Source of the DNA: Fremontodendron californicum
Lineage: Eukaryota; Streptophyta; Magnoliopsida; Malvales; Malvaceae
Assembly: GCA_030761205.1 (NCBI GenBank)
Contig: JAULJL010000048.1
Span: 5,075,501-5,139,500, forward strand
DNA: 64,000 bases
Direction of reading: 5' to 3'
Position numbers and translations under genes: made by a program. The notes under the pieces were generated by a model that did not search any database, was not told the DNA's origin, and saw only the letters and a program-made list of their open reading frames with translations. Positions 48,938 through 61,905 of this stretch are shown piece after piece; positions within the stretch are counted from its first letter, which is position 1, and each line of letters begins with the position of its first letter.

Positions 48938-50858
48938 AACAATGACTTTAAATGTTTAAAAAATGTACGTGTTATCTACTCGCGTGTACACGTCTTTTTG
49001 ACAAGAGTTTTAGTAATATCTTCATCTTTAGCATTTATATGATTCTTCAAATTTCTATGCTTTTGAATTTTTTTGAACTTTGACATTTGATGCAGGCTTG
49101 TGTTCTTATAAAAATATGAAGTGAAATAGTTTTAAATTTTGAGTAAGTAATAGTATTAAACTTTAAATAGTTATTTGAAAACAAAAAATTGCTCAAAATA
49201 ATTTAATAAAATGTATTAAACTATTTACCTTTTGTATTTCTATGAATAAAATATCTTTTGAATATGTGTAACAGTCAATCTTGAACTTTTATGAAAAAAG
49301 CTAAAATCATTAAGTTCTACTTTGAAGACCTATTATTAACTTTTCCCATTTCTTTTTCATTTTGGTATCTCCATTGTTCTATTATTAAGTTATGTAGAAT
49401 TTAATTAAATAATCTTCGTATTCATATGAACAGAACTTGTTGAGAAAATGATATAACCTCATTTTTCATTTGAAACAATTGCTCAGCTATATAATCTAGA
49501 ATTCTATTAGCTTTTTTCATCGAGAAAAACAAATGATCTTGACAGTTTTAAAAAATATTTTAATGAATGATTGTTTTATATATAATAAAAATAAATTTCT
49601 TTTTGAATGAATTTCTTTGATATATAAATTGACATATGAATTTTTTATAAATGTGAAAATAATTAAAGACAAATATTAATTTTTATAAGAACAAAATCCT
49701 AAAAGTATCAAATTGAAAAAATAATAATAATAATTATGTAAGGCATACCATTTATATCTTATTGGATGATAAACTGGGTGTATAAACGTCCAAAAACTAT
49801 TGAAAAGGTGATTATATCTCATTTTATAATAGAATTCATTGAAGCCTCAAAAAATACTATTAAATAATCTATTTCAAAATTTGAAGTAGAAAATATTGAA
49901 TTCCAAATTATACAACAATACATATCTAGAAAGCGTATTAATTAGAAACTCAACCCAATAGATCAATACCTTTAATTAAAGTGTTGAACATTGAAGTTGA
50001 TTAAGTTCGATTAATAAATTGAGTTAGAAATAAGATTAATAAAACTCCAACACTCTAATTTATAGTAGTTAGAATTTATCTAAGCTAACTTCTAATTTCT
50101 ACTGTTTTTTTTTTTTTTTTTAATTTTCTTGTTTTAGGTGATTATAGGTAGTCTAAAAATTGGTGATTTTAATGCTTATTTTCATGTCATTGGGGGATAT
50201 GTTATAAACATAAATAGATGCATTTTAATTTTAATACGGATTTTTCTATTATATACCATGGATTTTTCGCATGGGTTATATCTCATCATGTTTTTTTTTA
50301 CAATATTGGTTTATAATATAAATTTTATGTGTGTTTATAAATGAAACACATAAATATGGTTATTATAGAATCACATGTTTATAATATTATAACATATTAT
50401 AATAAACACACATCATATTAATTAGTGTATAATATTGTTACTATATTTATGTTTATAATAGAAATTTTATGTGTGTTTAAAAAAATAACCATATAATTTT
50501 ATTGGTTTATAATCATATAAAATTATTCGCATGGGTTATATCTCATCATATTATAATCCTTACCATATAATTTGTGTGTTTAAATTTGAAAAAGTTAAAA
50601 CTTAAAAGATTATAAGAAATTTATGAAGGTAAAAAATATAAAATTTAAAAGAGATATATCTACGTAGCTACTGAATGAATCAAATAAAATGAATTTTTGA
50701 AGTTTGAAATTTGTATTATAATTTAATCTTGATTTTAAATGGATAATTTTTATTTATTTAATAACTCAAAATCTAAATTGATCAAGGAAAATTTTAAAAT
50801 TTGAAAATGTGATAAAAGTTATTTTGGAAAGATTTATTTTTAAAAATTTTGAAATTTG
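48938..50858. other. AT-rich intergenic DNA, no gene seen
   Basis: The only structure found is a direct repeat of TTCGCATGGGTTATATCTCA at about 50266 and 50527. No coding sequence was recognised. Confidence 0.45.
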
Positions 50859-51775
50859 AATAATAATAATTAAATTTATTTAAGATTATTTTAAGATTAA
50901 TATTAATGCATGAATTTTGGATAGTTTTACATTTAATTTTGATTTAAAATGGATAATTTTATCTATTTAATTATTTTAAATTTAAATTGGCTGAAACAAA
51001 TAATATAGAAACAACAAATAAAAAATTTAAAATTAAGATTCTGATGTAAAAAAAAAAAAACCTAAAAGATATAGTTCAAATTGAATTAACACTTTTGTTA
51101 AAAATTATAAAGAGGTGATAATGTTAGATTTTATTTTTGAATTTTATTTTTTTGTTCTAACAATTTCAAATATATAAAAAAAGAAAGATAATGTTAGATT
51201 TTGTATTTTTGCTTTTCTTATGTGTCATTAAGAGGAGCTGTCCATCTAAATATCAATGTCAGCAAATACTTACCCAGTCAGCATATATAATGTTATATTA
51301 TATATATATATGATTTCAATAATAATAATTAAATTTATTTAAGATTATTTTAAGATTAATATTAATGCATGAATTTTGGATAGTTTTACATTTAATTTTG
51401 ATTTTAAATGGATAATTTTATTTATTTAATTATTTTAAATTTAAATTGGCTGAAACAAATAATATAGAAATAACAAATAAAAATTTTAAAATCAAGATTT
51501 TGCTGTAAAAAAAACCTAAAAGATATAGTTCAAATTGAATTAACATTTTTGTTAAAAATTATAAAGAGGTGATAATGTTAGATTTTATTTTTGAATTTTA
51601 TGTTTTTGTTCTAACAATTTCAAATATATATATATAAAAAGATAATTTTAGACTTTATTTTTTTGCTTTTCTCATGTGTCATTAAGAGGAGTTGTCCACC
51701 TAGACGTCTATGTCAGCAAATACTTATCCAGTCAACCTTGTTATATTTTATATATATATATATATATGATGTGCT
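50859..51775. repeat. Tandem duplication of about 460 bp, with partial outer copies
   Basis: Copy 1 (50859-51317) and copy 2 (51318-51775) share long stretches such as ATTAATGCATGAATTTTGGA, TTGGCTGAAACAAATAATAT and GTGTCATTAAGAGGAG, each ending in a short TA run. The part at 51776-51930 ('attattaggaggagatatc', then a TA tract) looks like a decayed third end. 'gattttaaatggataattttt' at about 50730 looks like a decayed earlier copy. Confidence 0.8.
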
Positions 51776-51921
51776 AATTCAAAAAATAATTTTAAATTTG
51801 AATTTTGAGATATAATAAGTTTATAAGATAATTTTATTTATATTTATTTTACGTATTATTAGGAGGAGATATCTACAGTCGTTTATGTGAGCAAAAATTT
51901 ATTAAGTAAGCATGTACCTTG

Positions 51922-51979
<58 letters not shown>

Positions 51980-52825
51980 ATCCCTTTACTTAGTGTCAAG
52001 TTAAAAGTAAGTTAATATTATAAAAATAATAATGCTAATTGAACAATACTATTATAATGATAAAATTTAATAGAAAATATTTATTGTAAAGTATTGCATT
52101 TTTAAATTTTGAAGATGATGAATAGATTAGATTGATCGATTAAGGAATAAATCTTATATTTGAATAATTTGCTTACAAGTAATTATAACCAATGATAGTT
52201 TTAATATTATTTTTTTTCATAAAATTCATGAATAATGTTTAAGTTCTAATAACAAATATTTAAATTTATGAAGTACCAATTGCTTAATTTATTAAAATTT
52301 GTGCATTCAATATTGTTTTTCATTATTTAAAATAACTATAACGGTAAGAGTATTCAAGATAATTATCATTTTCTTGAAAAGTCTTGATAGTTGAATTAAT
52401 TTGATAATTTGTAAAACTATTTTAATTTTTTAATATTTTTAGTATTGCATATTTTATAGATTTTTCCTTTTAAGATTTATATTTTATGATTTTAATTTCT
52501 TATTAGTTTTTACGTTTTCCTAATTTTTTATTATATTATTTTATCCTTTTTTAATTATCTCTATACATTTTGGTTGAGCTTAATATATATATTTTTTGTT
52601 AATGAGTAATTTAAAGGCACTCTTTAAAATTATTATTATAGTTAATATATTTATTCAATGTATTGAAAAATGAAAATAATAAATAAAATTATCAACTAAT
52701 AAATTTAATACAATGTTAATATTATAAATAATATATTAATTAATCTTAAAAAGTGTCTTAAAAACATTATCACCAAAACCTTACAAAAAATCGATGTTGA
52801 CATAATTATATTTGCAATACTGGTA
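51776..52825. other. AT-rich spacer with TA microsatellite
   Basis: A (TA)n tract lies at about 51923-51975. The rest is low-complexity AT-rich DNA with no recognised gene or repeat. Confidence 0.45.
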
Positions 52826-52833
52826 GGCAGTAG

Positions 52834-53042
52834 TAGACTTGTTTATGGGTCGAGCCGCGACTCTAAATTTTTTTATTTTTCTTATCCAGGCTTGGATCAA
52901 CTCGAAAATTCATATTACTGTTTAAAATAATATTAAAAATTATTTTTAATATTTATATTTATAATTAAATTTAAATATATATTTTTTATAGATGACCAAT
53001 GATTCAATCCGGCCAAGCCTGCCCGGCCCTTGAACATGTAGA
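52834..53042. mobile_element. hAT-type MITE, short form of the TAGACCTGTCC family, upstream of the carrier gene
   Basis: A 209-bp element starts TAGACTTGTTTATGGGTCG and ends CCCTTGAACATGTAGA. It is flanked by a perfect 8-bp duplication GGCAGTAG (52826-52833 and 53043-53050). It lies about 350 bp before the carrier ATG. Just after it, TAGCCCACTCATTTCTCTGC occurs twice, at about 53049 and 53093. Confidence 0.85.
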
Positions 53043-53710
53043 GGCAGTAGCCCACTCATTTCTCTGCTGACATTGTTGTATTTGCAACAACACTAGCCCA
53101 CTCATTTCTCTGCTCCTTTTCTTTTCTTTTCTTTAAAGCGTCCTTCCTCTGATTCTCTTAAAAATCTAAACCCGTCTGATCATTTTGATTTCTAAAAGAA
53201 AGAGCGAAATAAGCTTTAGAGGCTCAAGTATTTTCCGTTCATTTGATGCTAAATTAGTCTTTTATTTTTCCTTACTTCATCATTCTGTCACTCATTTCAT
53301 CAAACAGTTAATGTGCATTTGCAACGAATTATATTCTTTTGCTCTGAATTAAATAAAAAAATAAATAAAATAAATAATTGTAATTTTACAGGTTGAAATG
53401 GTTGAGTTGTTGCAGAACCATTTGTTTGCAACTCATGCAATTGCTGCTTCAGGTTCTGTGGTTTTTGGCACTGCTCTTACTTATCCTCTTGACACTATCA
53501 AATCCCTTATTCAGGTTCCCCTTATTTTCATATTAATCTGTTTTTTTCTTTTCATTTCTTATGTCCCTTTTTATAGTTCAAGAAAAGATAATAATCTGTT
53601 TATTTCTAATATTTTGAAATTTTGAGTTGAACAGGTTGGTTCAGGTTCCAGTAAACAATTAACTGCCTCTCAGGTTATAAAACGAGTTCGAGCTTTGTCA
53701 GGATATTCGG

Positions 53711-55758
53711 GTAAGTCCTTAAGCTTCTCTTTTATTTATTTATTGTGATTAGAACATTGGTCTTCCACTTTTAAGTAAAAATGTTACTTGGTTGTTACTT
53801 GTTTTGTTTATTTGATGCTAATAGTCCAAACGTATGCAATGTTGGGTGATTGTTGGATTTTTTTAACTTACAGTAAATGTAATGATTGCGTATTTGGCGA
53901 AATAGAAATGAGAATTGTCATTTTCGGAACTTGATATGCTTACTTTTTCTGTGTTTATTTGTTACATTAATGGGTGGTGGTGGTTATCAAATGTTCAGAT
54001 TTTGTTGGATACTTTTATCCTTCTTGCCCTGGTGGCTTTCAAGTACATTAAGAATTAGAAATGAAGGAAAAGGGGAATGAAGAAATGCTCTTTGCTAATT
54101 TGAAATAACATCATGAACCATTTGCCCACAATTTTGTATATTTGGCAATATGTCATGTCTGGACTAAGTTTTCAGTGCCATGAGAGTAAAAGGCAGAAGG
54201 AAGGTAGATGGAGAGAAAAGCTTATGCACAAAGGTAATGCTCTGTTCTTCTTTATGGAAGCAAAACTGCAGAGGAGATTGTATGATATTTGGCTGCAGCA
54301 AATTGGATTTGTTGCAGGCAATACTTTTTTCTCCTTGATATTTAAACTAAAGGTAGAGTACAATGAAGACAGAGTTGACTTGGTTGAAAGGTGGAGCTGT
54401 AATTTGGGCCAGCATGGAGCACAAGGACTCTAGCTCGTTATGGTTAAAAGATTAGAGTTGAATGTTCAGCAATTGTTTGTTTTGATGCCTTTGAAATTTA
54501 AAGAAACGAACAATGTTGTGCTATTGTTTGCTTTGGTGCCTTACCGCTAGACAATAAAGCGCCTCATACCCTTTTGGGCTAGCTCATTTGAACAGGTGCA
54601 CACCTGGTGCGCCCGGACGCGCTTTTCTGTAAGGCGAAAAGCTCGTCTGATTGAAATTCTCTTGCATTTCTTTTATTTTTACTTTTTTTTTTTCATTATT
54701 ACCTTTAATAGTAAAAAAGGGGCAATATCAAATTATTTACTTCTCAATGTTTGAGTACTCAACAACAAACTTGGGGCCATAGGGAAATGGTGCATATTGG
54801 CCAAAAAAAGAAAAAGAAAAACAATAAAAATCTAGTGCAAAAATCTAGTGCTTGTAAGGGAAAGCAATTATTAAAGAAAAACAAAAACAATAAAAAAAAT
54901 GTTTCCAGATGCCCAGGGGTGTTGCCTGAGGAAAATTATTAAAGTTTAATAATAATTAAGAAAACATAATGTTGCATTGTCTTTTATATGTCTTGTTATT
55001 CATGTTCTTTCTGGACACCTTTAGATACTAAGTTTTGTTTCACTGCTGATGCAATAGTAGTAAATTGCATGTGTGTATACAGTAATCAAGTTTTAGCTTG
55101 TTGAACTTATTAATCAAGGTTCAGTGATTTTGCATGTATTTTATCAAGCTTTTGTTATATTTGTTATCTTCATTGGTTTATGAAGCATAAACCTTTGTTT
55201 CTCTATTATGTGTGTCTGTTCTATCAACAAACTTCAAGAAGGAAAAGACTTAAGGAAATGTCTTAGCTTTCCTTTCCTTGCCTTGTTTGGATTGTGGTTT
55301 AGTTGATACGTTTTTTGGCACTTGTAGAATACCATTGGATCTTGGGGCTATTCAATGGAAGGTAGCCCTTTCTGATCACTTCAATCCCACCCCTTCTCCC
55401 CAAGGTTTAAACCTGTAACTCCCAAGTTGAAAGGACCAAGTTCTAACAATTGGGGTGTTCCCTTGAATATATAGCCCTTTCTATGATAATTTATATAATC
55501 AGAAGTTCTTGTGTCATGGTTTTCCTTGTTTACATCTTGTAGTCTCACAAGGTTTGCTGATTGTTGGACCGAACCACTTTGCCGGGGTTGTATAAGACTA
55601 ACATGAAATCAAGAATTGAGATGGAATAACATTATGTGGCATTATGTGAAATTATCTGCCATGAGTTTCAGGCATTGCCTGAACTTTCAGTAGGATTTTG
55701 ATTTTAGATTGTAGTTTCTGTGGCTAAAATTTGGAATCCATTTGTCTTTCTCCCTCAG
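53711..55758. other. Large carrier intron where the missing exon(s) should be
   Basis: I looked for sequence resembling the second SLC25 repeat and found none on the plus strand. A 106-codon frame at 54113-54433 has no recognisable similarity. A GC-richer patch (about 54545-54650, GCGCCTCATACCC, then GCGCCCGGACGCGC) looks like repeat DNA. About 55370-55480 matches the SINE-like fragment at 23280-23410 in reverse. Confidence 0.5.
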
Positions 55759-56225
55759 GTATGATGAAGAAATTGGTCCACTCTCCCCTTTAGCTGTTAG
55801 TCTTGCAGCAGGGTTTTCGGGTTCAGTTGCTGCTGCTGCATCTCATGGTTTTGACACTGCCAAAAGTCGATCACAATGTACAGTGTTGCCCAAGGTATTT
55901 CTTTTATTTGACGCTGCTTTATCTTTGATAACAGTTATAGCATATTGGCTTTGTTCATCCAAATTACCTTTGCATCAGCTTTCCACATAATCAGTCAGTA
56001 TGCAAGGTGTTTCTATTTTTTCATCTTTGTCGATTTATCTTTTACAATATATTTCTTGTTTTTATTCCATTGTATGAGCCCTGTACTCTGCTATATTTTG
56101 GCATGTAATTGTACATTTATGTTTCTCTTTCTGCTAGAAACTCAATATAATTGTGATTGTTAAGCCTTCATGTTACTCAATGTAAAAAAAAAAAAAAAAA
56201 AAGCAAGTGTGACGTGGGCCACTAT

Positions 56226-56679
56226 TAGGGATGGCAAAATCCAATCCGCTCCATGAATTTTGCACCGATCTGCTCCGAATGGGTGGATCGGGACGGTTTT
56301 GGTAAATACTTGCTCCGCTCCGGCCGTCCTACCTTTTAAAATTACTATTTTACCCCTTAAAATATTCTATATATCCCTTTTATATTTTTAGTATATATAT
56401 ATATATATTAGATATATATACTAAAATCATATATATACTTTATATATATGTATATTATATATATATATATTTATTAAAATTATGTTCTTGAATAAATTAT
56501 AATATATATTTTTTAATATTAAATTAAAAATAATTAGTAAAAAGATGGGATGGAGCAGCGTGGAGCAGTTATGGATGTAACGACATTCATGGAGGTGGAT
56601 GTTTTCAACATCCATACAAGAATGGGGCGGAGGTAGATAGGGTAATCCCCGTCTCCTCTCGGCTCCATTGCCATCCCTA
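56226..56679. mobile_element. hAT-type MITE in the last carrier intron
   Basis: A 454-bp element starts TAGGGATGGCAAAATCC and ends ATTGCCATCCCTA. Outside octamers are GCCACTAT (56218-56225) and GCGACTAT (56680-56687), matching at 7 of 8. The GC-rich ends carry GCTCC and GGAGC words around an AT-rich core. It lies between carrier exons at 55894 and 56773. Confidence 0.85.
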
Positions 56680-57186
56680 GCGACTATGTTACAGTCAATG
56701 CTATAATCGTGGCACTTTGATTTGACTTGCTCATATGCAGATTGCCTTCATGTAGCCACTTTTTCCTTGCAGTTCATTTCAATAGAGAGAAAGCTTCTCA
56801 AGTGGAAAACACCTGGGAAAAGATTTGAGAAAATTACTGGGATCCATCCTGCAGATAGAAATCTCTTGTTTCGTGGCATTTGGTTAAGGATGGCTCGAAG
56901 TGGGATTGCATCATTCGCAATTGTGGGAAGTTACTACTTTTCCATTACTTATCTTGTTTCCAGTAATTGATTCTTTGAGAGCTCTGCATAAAAAAGGGAT
57001 TTAAGAGGGAAAAAAAGGACAGGGGGAAGGATTAAATAAAGTAGGAAATGGTGGTTTGCAGGGAAGAAAGGGAGAAAGGATTAAAGAAAAAAGAGTTTTA
57101 GCATAGTGTTACACAAACTTCAATCCATATACTGCATTGATGCTAGGATAAGAATGTGAAATGGCTACTTAAGTGGTATTTTGGTT

Positions 57187-57384
57187 CTATGTTATTCGGA
57201 TTCGGGTGTGCGTGTCGGATTTGGTTATGTGTCTGACACGAGTATGTTCATTTTTTTCCCAAGTTTTTCTATGAATTTGGAGGGTCCTTAGAGGGTCATA
57301 TCCCATACCCATTTCTGGATAGATGTCTGACATTGACGTCGGACACGGGTATTTTAAGAAAAATAAAGAGTCGAAGCAATATAG
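57187..57384. mobile_element. hAT-type MITE, same family as the nested pair in UBP intron 29
   Basis: A 198-bp element starts CTATGTTATTCGGATTCGGG and ends GTCGAAGCAATATAG. It is flanked by a perfect 8-bp duplication TTTTGGTT (57179-57186 and 57385-57392). Internal wording such as TTTGGAGGGTCC and GGACACGGGTATTT is the reverse of that in 19270-19620. Confidence 0.88.
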
Positions 57385-57392
57385 TTTTGGTT

Positions 57393-58808
57393 AACTCAAC
57401 ATGCATTATTTTTCAGGGACCATTTATGCTATTTTGAAGTCCTATGCCTATTTAGTAGATTGAAGCTTAATTGACATATATGGCTGTGGGTCTGTTTGTG
57501 CTAGGAAACATGAAAAGTGTAGTGAGTTTGGACAGAATTTTTTACTTATATTTCAATTTGGATCGAATTTGGATAAAAAAAGAATTTGGTTAATATGGTG
57601 CCTGTGCCCGATTTAACCTATGAATAGATTTATAACAGATTTATAGTAGACTAGACTGTTTCGAATAAAATCACATTTAATTTTTTATTTATTTTAGTTT
57701 ACCTAAAATTTTGTAGTAAAAAATTTAAAAGAAATAAGTAAATAAAAAAATATTAGGATAAACAATCAATTTTCTAGTGCCAGAAAAAAAGAATAAACAA
57801 TTGCGAATGAAGTGTTTGATTTTTTATAATTTGACACTTTTAACATTATTTTGTTTGAATTCAACTATCTTATTTAAATAATAAATAAATAAAAACTAAT
57901 TTTAAAAAGATAGACTTGGTCAGGCTAATAGGGAGAAATGTCAACTTTAATTAAAAATGAAATTTTTTTGAAAAAGTTGCACTGAAAATAAAAACAATTT
58001 GAAATTCACTTGCTCTTTTCTGCTTTACAAAAATCATACTTTAATTAAACCTGCCTCTCTTTATCTCCCACGTGTCCATTAAGTTTTTTCTTTTCATCAA
58101 CTCTCCACGTGGGTTTCATTTAATGGCTTCAGTTCACCAATCTAGAAGAAACTTTCTGCTACTGTCTGCATTGGATTCTTGCCTGATTGAACAATTTTTT
58201 TTTTTTGAAATTGGATCCACTTAAAGGATTATTTATTTACCCTTTGTGGAAATTTTTTTGCATATTATTTTTATTGAATTTAAAAAATATATATTAATTT
58301 TTTTTATATATATATCATCTTAACCAGTATTTAGTGGCATTAATTAATATTTTCCTTTGAAATTTTAAAATATCAGCTTTTTAACCGTTGAACCTCGGTC
58401 CTTTTGTCTCTCTCACTGTTATCGAAAATTGCTACTTATGATTTTCGATCTCACTAATTCGATAAATCTTATAATTCTATTAATAAATAAAATATTATAA
58501 AATTGTAAAGTAAAACCAAAATAATTTGACATGTAAATAAAATTATATACAATCTCTCACTCTCTTTCACTTTTCTATATGATTTCTTCCTTTTCTATTT
58601 CGGAGAAAAAAGTCAAAAACTGCAAAGTACAAATCAAAATAGAGAAAACATGAAGTTATTCAAACTTGATTGCTTCCGCTTTAGCCATTTTCCTTCGAAC
58701 AATAGCTAAAATCATTCATTAAGAGTTGAAAAGAGTTCACATTTGATTTTTCAGAAACAATAGAGAATAAGAGAATAGGATTTGTTCATAAAATAGTTGG
58801 ACTGTAAA
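57393..58808. other. Intergenic DNA, no gene seen
   Basis: The segment past the carrier stop and the MITE is AT-rich with poly(A) and poly(T) runs. Around 57530-57640 there is wording reminiscent of the TAGACCTGTCC family (TTTGGACAGAATTTTTTAC, CCTATGAATAGATTTATA), probably an old fragment. No coding sequence was recognised. Confidence 0.45.
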
Positions 58809-59392
58809 TAGGGTTGTAAATGAACCGAGCTTAAAAAAATAAATTTTTGTTCGTGTTCGTTCATTTATTTTTGAGTATATTCGTGTTTGTTTCATATTCG
58901 TTAAGAATTTCAAAATTATGTTCAAGCTCGATTTGTTTAAAATTAAGTGTGTTCAAGTTCATTCGTTTAAATTAAATGAACTTATTCGCAAACATTAAAC
59001 GAACATATTCATGAATATATAATCGAACATGTTCGCGAACAATTAAAAATTTGTACTCATTAACAATAAACAAACAAATTTAAACAAATAAACACAGTTC
59101 TTAGTTTTAGTTATAAAATAATAAAACATAAATATTATTAATAAATAAAATAAAATAAAACAAAATTAATAATAATATTAATTATATTATAACCGTACAA
59201 TATACGAGTTTTAAAAGAACTTTAAACGATTCATAAACGAGCTTGTTCATGAACATACTTTGTTCGAGTTTGGTTCGTTTAATAAACGAATCTCAAAATC
59301 TTGTTCATAATCGTTTATTTAACTTGATAAACCAACATAAATTGAACTTTTCATTATCTGTTCATCGAATGCTTTGTTCATTTACAGCCTTA
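58809..59392. mobile_element. MITE with GGTTGTAAATGAAC ends
   Basis: A 584-bp block starts TAGGGTTGTAAATGAACCG and ends GTTCATTTACAGCCTTA, an inverted pair. The body is full of GTTCGTTTAAT and AACGAAC words in both directions. Flanking octamers agree at only 5 of 8, so it is an old copy. No coding frame. Confidence 0.7.
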
Positions 59393-59931
59393 GTTATAAA
59401 AGAATTGTTTTTTAATTTCTTTTTCTAAAATTTAAATTTTATTTTTGTTGGGACGGTGATTTTGAGTTTTATGTTTAATAAGTTGTTAATTGAAATTTAA
59501 AAGTATTAATATCATTTAAAATTTAAAATTTAAATTAATTTAATTTAATTATTTTATTAAATTAAAATAGAATGCAAATCTAGCAACCTTATACTGTGAA
59601 GCGACTATTATTTGCACCTTGCATTGGAAAACCAAGCAAAAAAACTCTTCAATATCTCATGGCTTTTGGGAAAAAAAAATAGGCGAGTAGATGATTTTTG
59701 TTCAATCGAAAATTCTAAAGACACTGAAAATGTTGTATTGCTCGAATATTAAGAGTATCTAATAGAGTTGAAAGCCTTGAAGCGATTAATACGAAGATCG
59801 TTGCCACGACTGTTCGTCAATCTAATGTAGCAAAGCGAATTAATTAGACTTGTAATTTTTTGTTAAATGAAAAGTTATCCTAACAGGTGTTTTAGGTAGA
59901 AAAAAATTCAAAAGGTGTAAAAGTTTGAAAG

Positions 59932-61905
59932 TGTAAGCATTGTAAGAGTACTTTCACTAGTACGTACACTTGTATCCATGCACATTTTTACGATTCATCT
60001 ATTGAGCAAAATCGGAAATGTTCTGCTTTGTTGAGCAATCGACTAGAATTTGAAAAGATTCAAAAGAAAGTTGAAGAAGCAGAAAAAGGGGTGTGTCTCA
60101 TTCTTTAAAGAATTCGAAGTTGACAAATCGCGGGTTACCAAAAAATAAAGGGTGATTCCATATTCATTCCAATACATGGACTGTCATTAAGTTGATAAAG
60201 AGATTGTCATTGTGTTATGTGCTAACGAGACCCCATTCAACGTTCTTAAAAATCATCAATTTTGTAAAGTGTCATTAATAATGCACCAAAGGGTATAGAT
60301 AAATGATTTATTCTTGTGAAAGACATTTGGTATATTGAATGAGTTTTTATTGTTTTAGATGGTTGGTTAAATGTGAAGAAAGAACCATTAATTAATATTT
60401 TAATTGTGAATAGAAGAAGTGATGCAATTTTTTTGTATGCTGAAAATTATTCTTGAGTTAAGAAAACAGATATAAGAATTGTTCAACTAATATTGAAAGC
60501 AATTGATGAGGTGGGCCCATCTAATGTCATCCAAGTTGTCATGGACAATGCAACAAATTGCAAATTGCAAATTGAAGTCTTTTGGTCTCCTTGTGTGCTT
60601 CATACATTGAATTTGATATTTAAAGACCTAGCTCGCACTTTTAAATCGTTTGAAGATACATATTCAAAAGGTAAAAAAAATGTCAAATATTTTATTAATC
60701 ACTCTCATGGATCGGCAATCTTTAGAACTCATTTAAAGTTGGAACTTTTAAAGGTTGCAAAGACAAGATTTGCATCTATTATGTCATGTTTGAACAACTT
60801 GTTAAAGTTAGAGAGATTTTAGCAACAATTATTGCTTTAAATTCATGGAAATAATAGATGAAAAATGATGATTATCTTACAAAACAAATGGGTGCTTTGA
60901 TCACTGAATATACAGGGAGTGATGAATTTTGGGATGAGGTGCATAATTTGTTAGCTATCACAAAATCAATTTATAAATTAATTAGGTCATGTGATAAGGA
61001 TGATTCAATTATTGATGAAATATATGAAGGGATAGATAACATGCTTGGGGAGATTAAAGATGTTATGAAGGATAATATATATGGTGATGAATATCCAAAG
61101 ATTGATAAAATAGTGATTGATAGATGTGCGAAAATTAATTTTTCTATTTACAATCTTGGATTTGCTTTGTCTCCTAGATTTTATGATTCCATTCACCTTA
61201 GTACTCTAGCACATGAGGGGACAACTAGAAAGAGACCAAATGAAAAAGAAGTGATATATGGGATTTTAAAAGTCTTTGATAAATTAGAAAGTGACTCTTA
61301 AGAGACAAGATTGTTGTGCAAACAATATTTTGATTTTCAAATGCGTTAAGGTGTCACATCTGGTGCACTTTTAGATGTTGTAACAATTGGTGCAATTGAA
61401 TAAAGGAAAATTATGGATTGAAAACTCCAGAGTTATCTGAAGTTGCTGTAAAAATATTATTTCAATCAATTACCACTTTCTCTACTGAAAGAAATTGAAG
61501 CATTTATTCATATATTCATAATGTCAAAAAAACATGTATTTTCTTTTGAAATTTTCATTATTATAAAAGTTTTTTAATGTGTAATATATATATTTTTTTG
61601 TTTCTTCGTGGTAAAAAAAAAGAACAAGTTGAACTCAACTCGAGCTGATAAACTAGTATTTATTCACTCCAACATTAAATTGTTAGCAAGATTTTAGGAC
61701 AATTACAAGGAGGGACCTTTTAAGAATTGGGATATGATTTAGAAGATGCCTTGATTGATGATTCTCATGTGAGATTAGAAGAAATGTCATGGCCATCATT
61801 GAATGATGAGAATTTTGATATTGGTGAAGAGAATATTGGACAAGAAGACATGCTACAAAGTAATGCAAGGCTAGGGTCTAGCTCAAGAAATCAGAAAAAT
61901 TTTTA
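59932..61905 (+). pseudogene. Decayed hAT transposase (BED finger, DUF659, hAT dimerisation)
   Basis: Fragments of a plant hAT-type transposase lie in order on the plus strand. A BED-type zinc finger start CKHCKSTFTSTYTCIHAHF is at about 59932-59988. The DUF659 part includes DGWLNVKKEPLINILIVNRR from about 60359, then an in-frame stop at 60454-60456, and continues as VGPSNVIQVVMDNATN, with WSPCVLHTLNLIFKDLA in the frame 60493-60822. The middle part (60858-61301) has DEFWDEVHNLLAITKSIYKL and DNMLGEIKDVM. The dimerisation motif TPELSEVAVKILFQ...STERN near 61421-61497 ends in a stop where family members have a tryptophan. A C-terminal tail (DDSHVRLEEMSWPSLNDENF) follows in another frame to 61905. 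Several frame changes and stops mean it cannot make a working enzyme. Confidence 0.88.

Larger units (their letters stand above)
53398..56970 (+). pseudogene. Mitochondrial carrier (SLC25) family gene lacking its central part
   Basis: Four coding exons can be read: 53398-53514 (MVELLQNHLFATHAIAASGS...), 53635-53710 (VGSGSSKQLTASQ...), 55759-55894 (YDEEIGPLSPLAVSLAAGFS...) and 56773-56970 (FISIERKLLKWKTPGKRFEK... ending VSSN). Exon 1 has the carrier signature PLDTIK after the first membrane helix. Exon 3 has the third-repeat form GFDTAK. Carriers have three about-100-residue repeats and run near 300 residues; here only about 174 codons remain and the second repeat is missing. Exon 2 ends in phase 1, while exon 3 needs two bases from upstream, so joining them directly shifts the frame and soon meets a stop. 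An acceptor at 53393-53394 just before the ATG suggests an intron in the 5' UTR, so this is not a retrocopy. Substrate unknown. Most likely a pseudogene with an internal deletion; an assembly gap is the alternative. Confidence 0.75.

Noticed and set aside
54113..54433. 106-codon frame in the big carrier intron as the possible missing exon
   Set aside because: It has no carrier signature, no membrane-segment pattern like SLC25 repeats and no matching splice phases.
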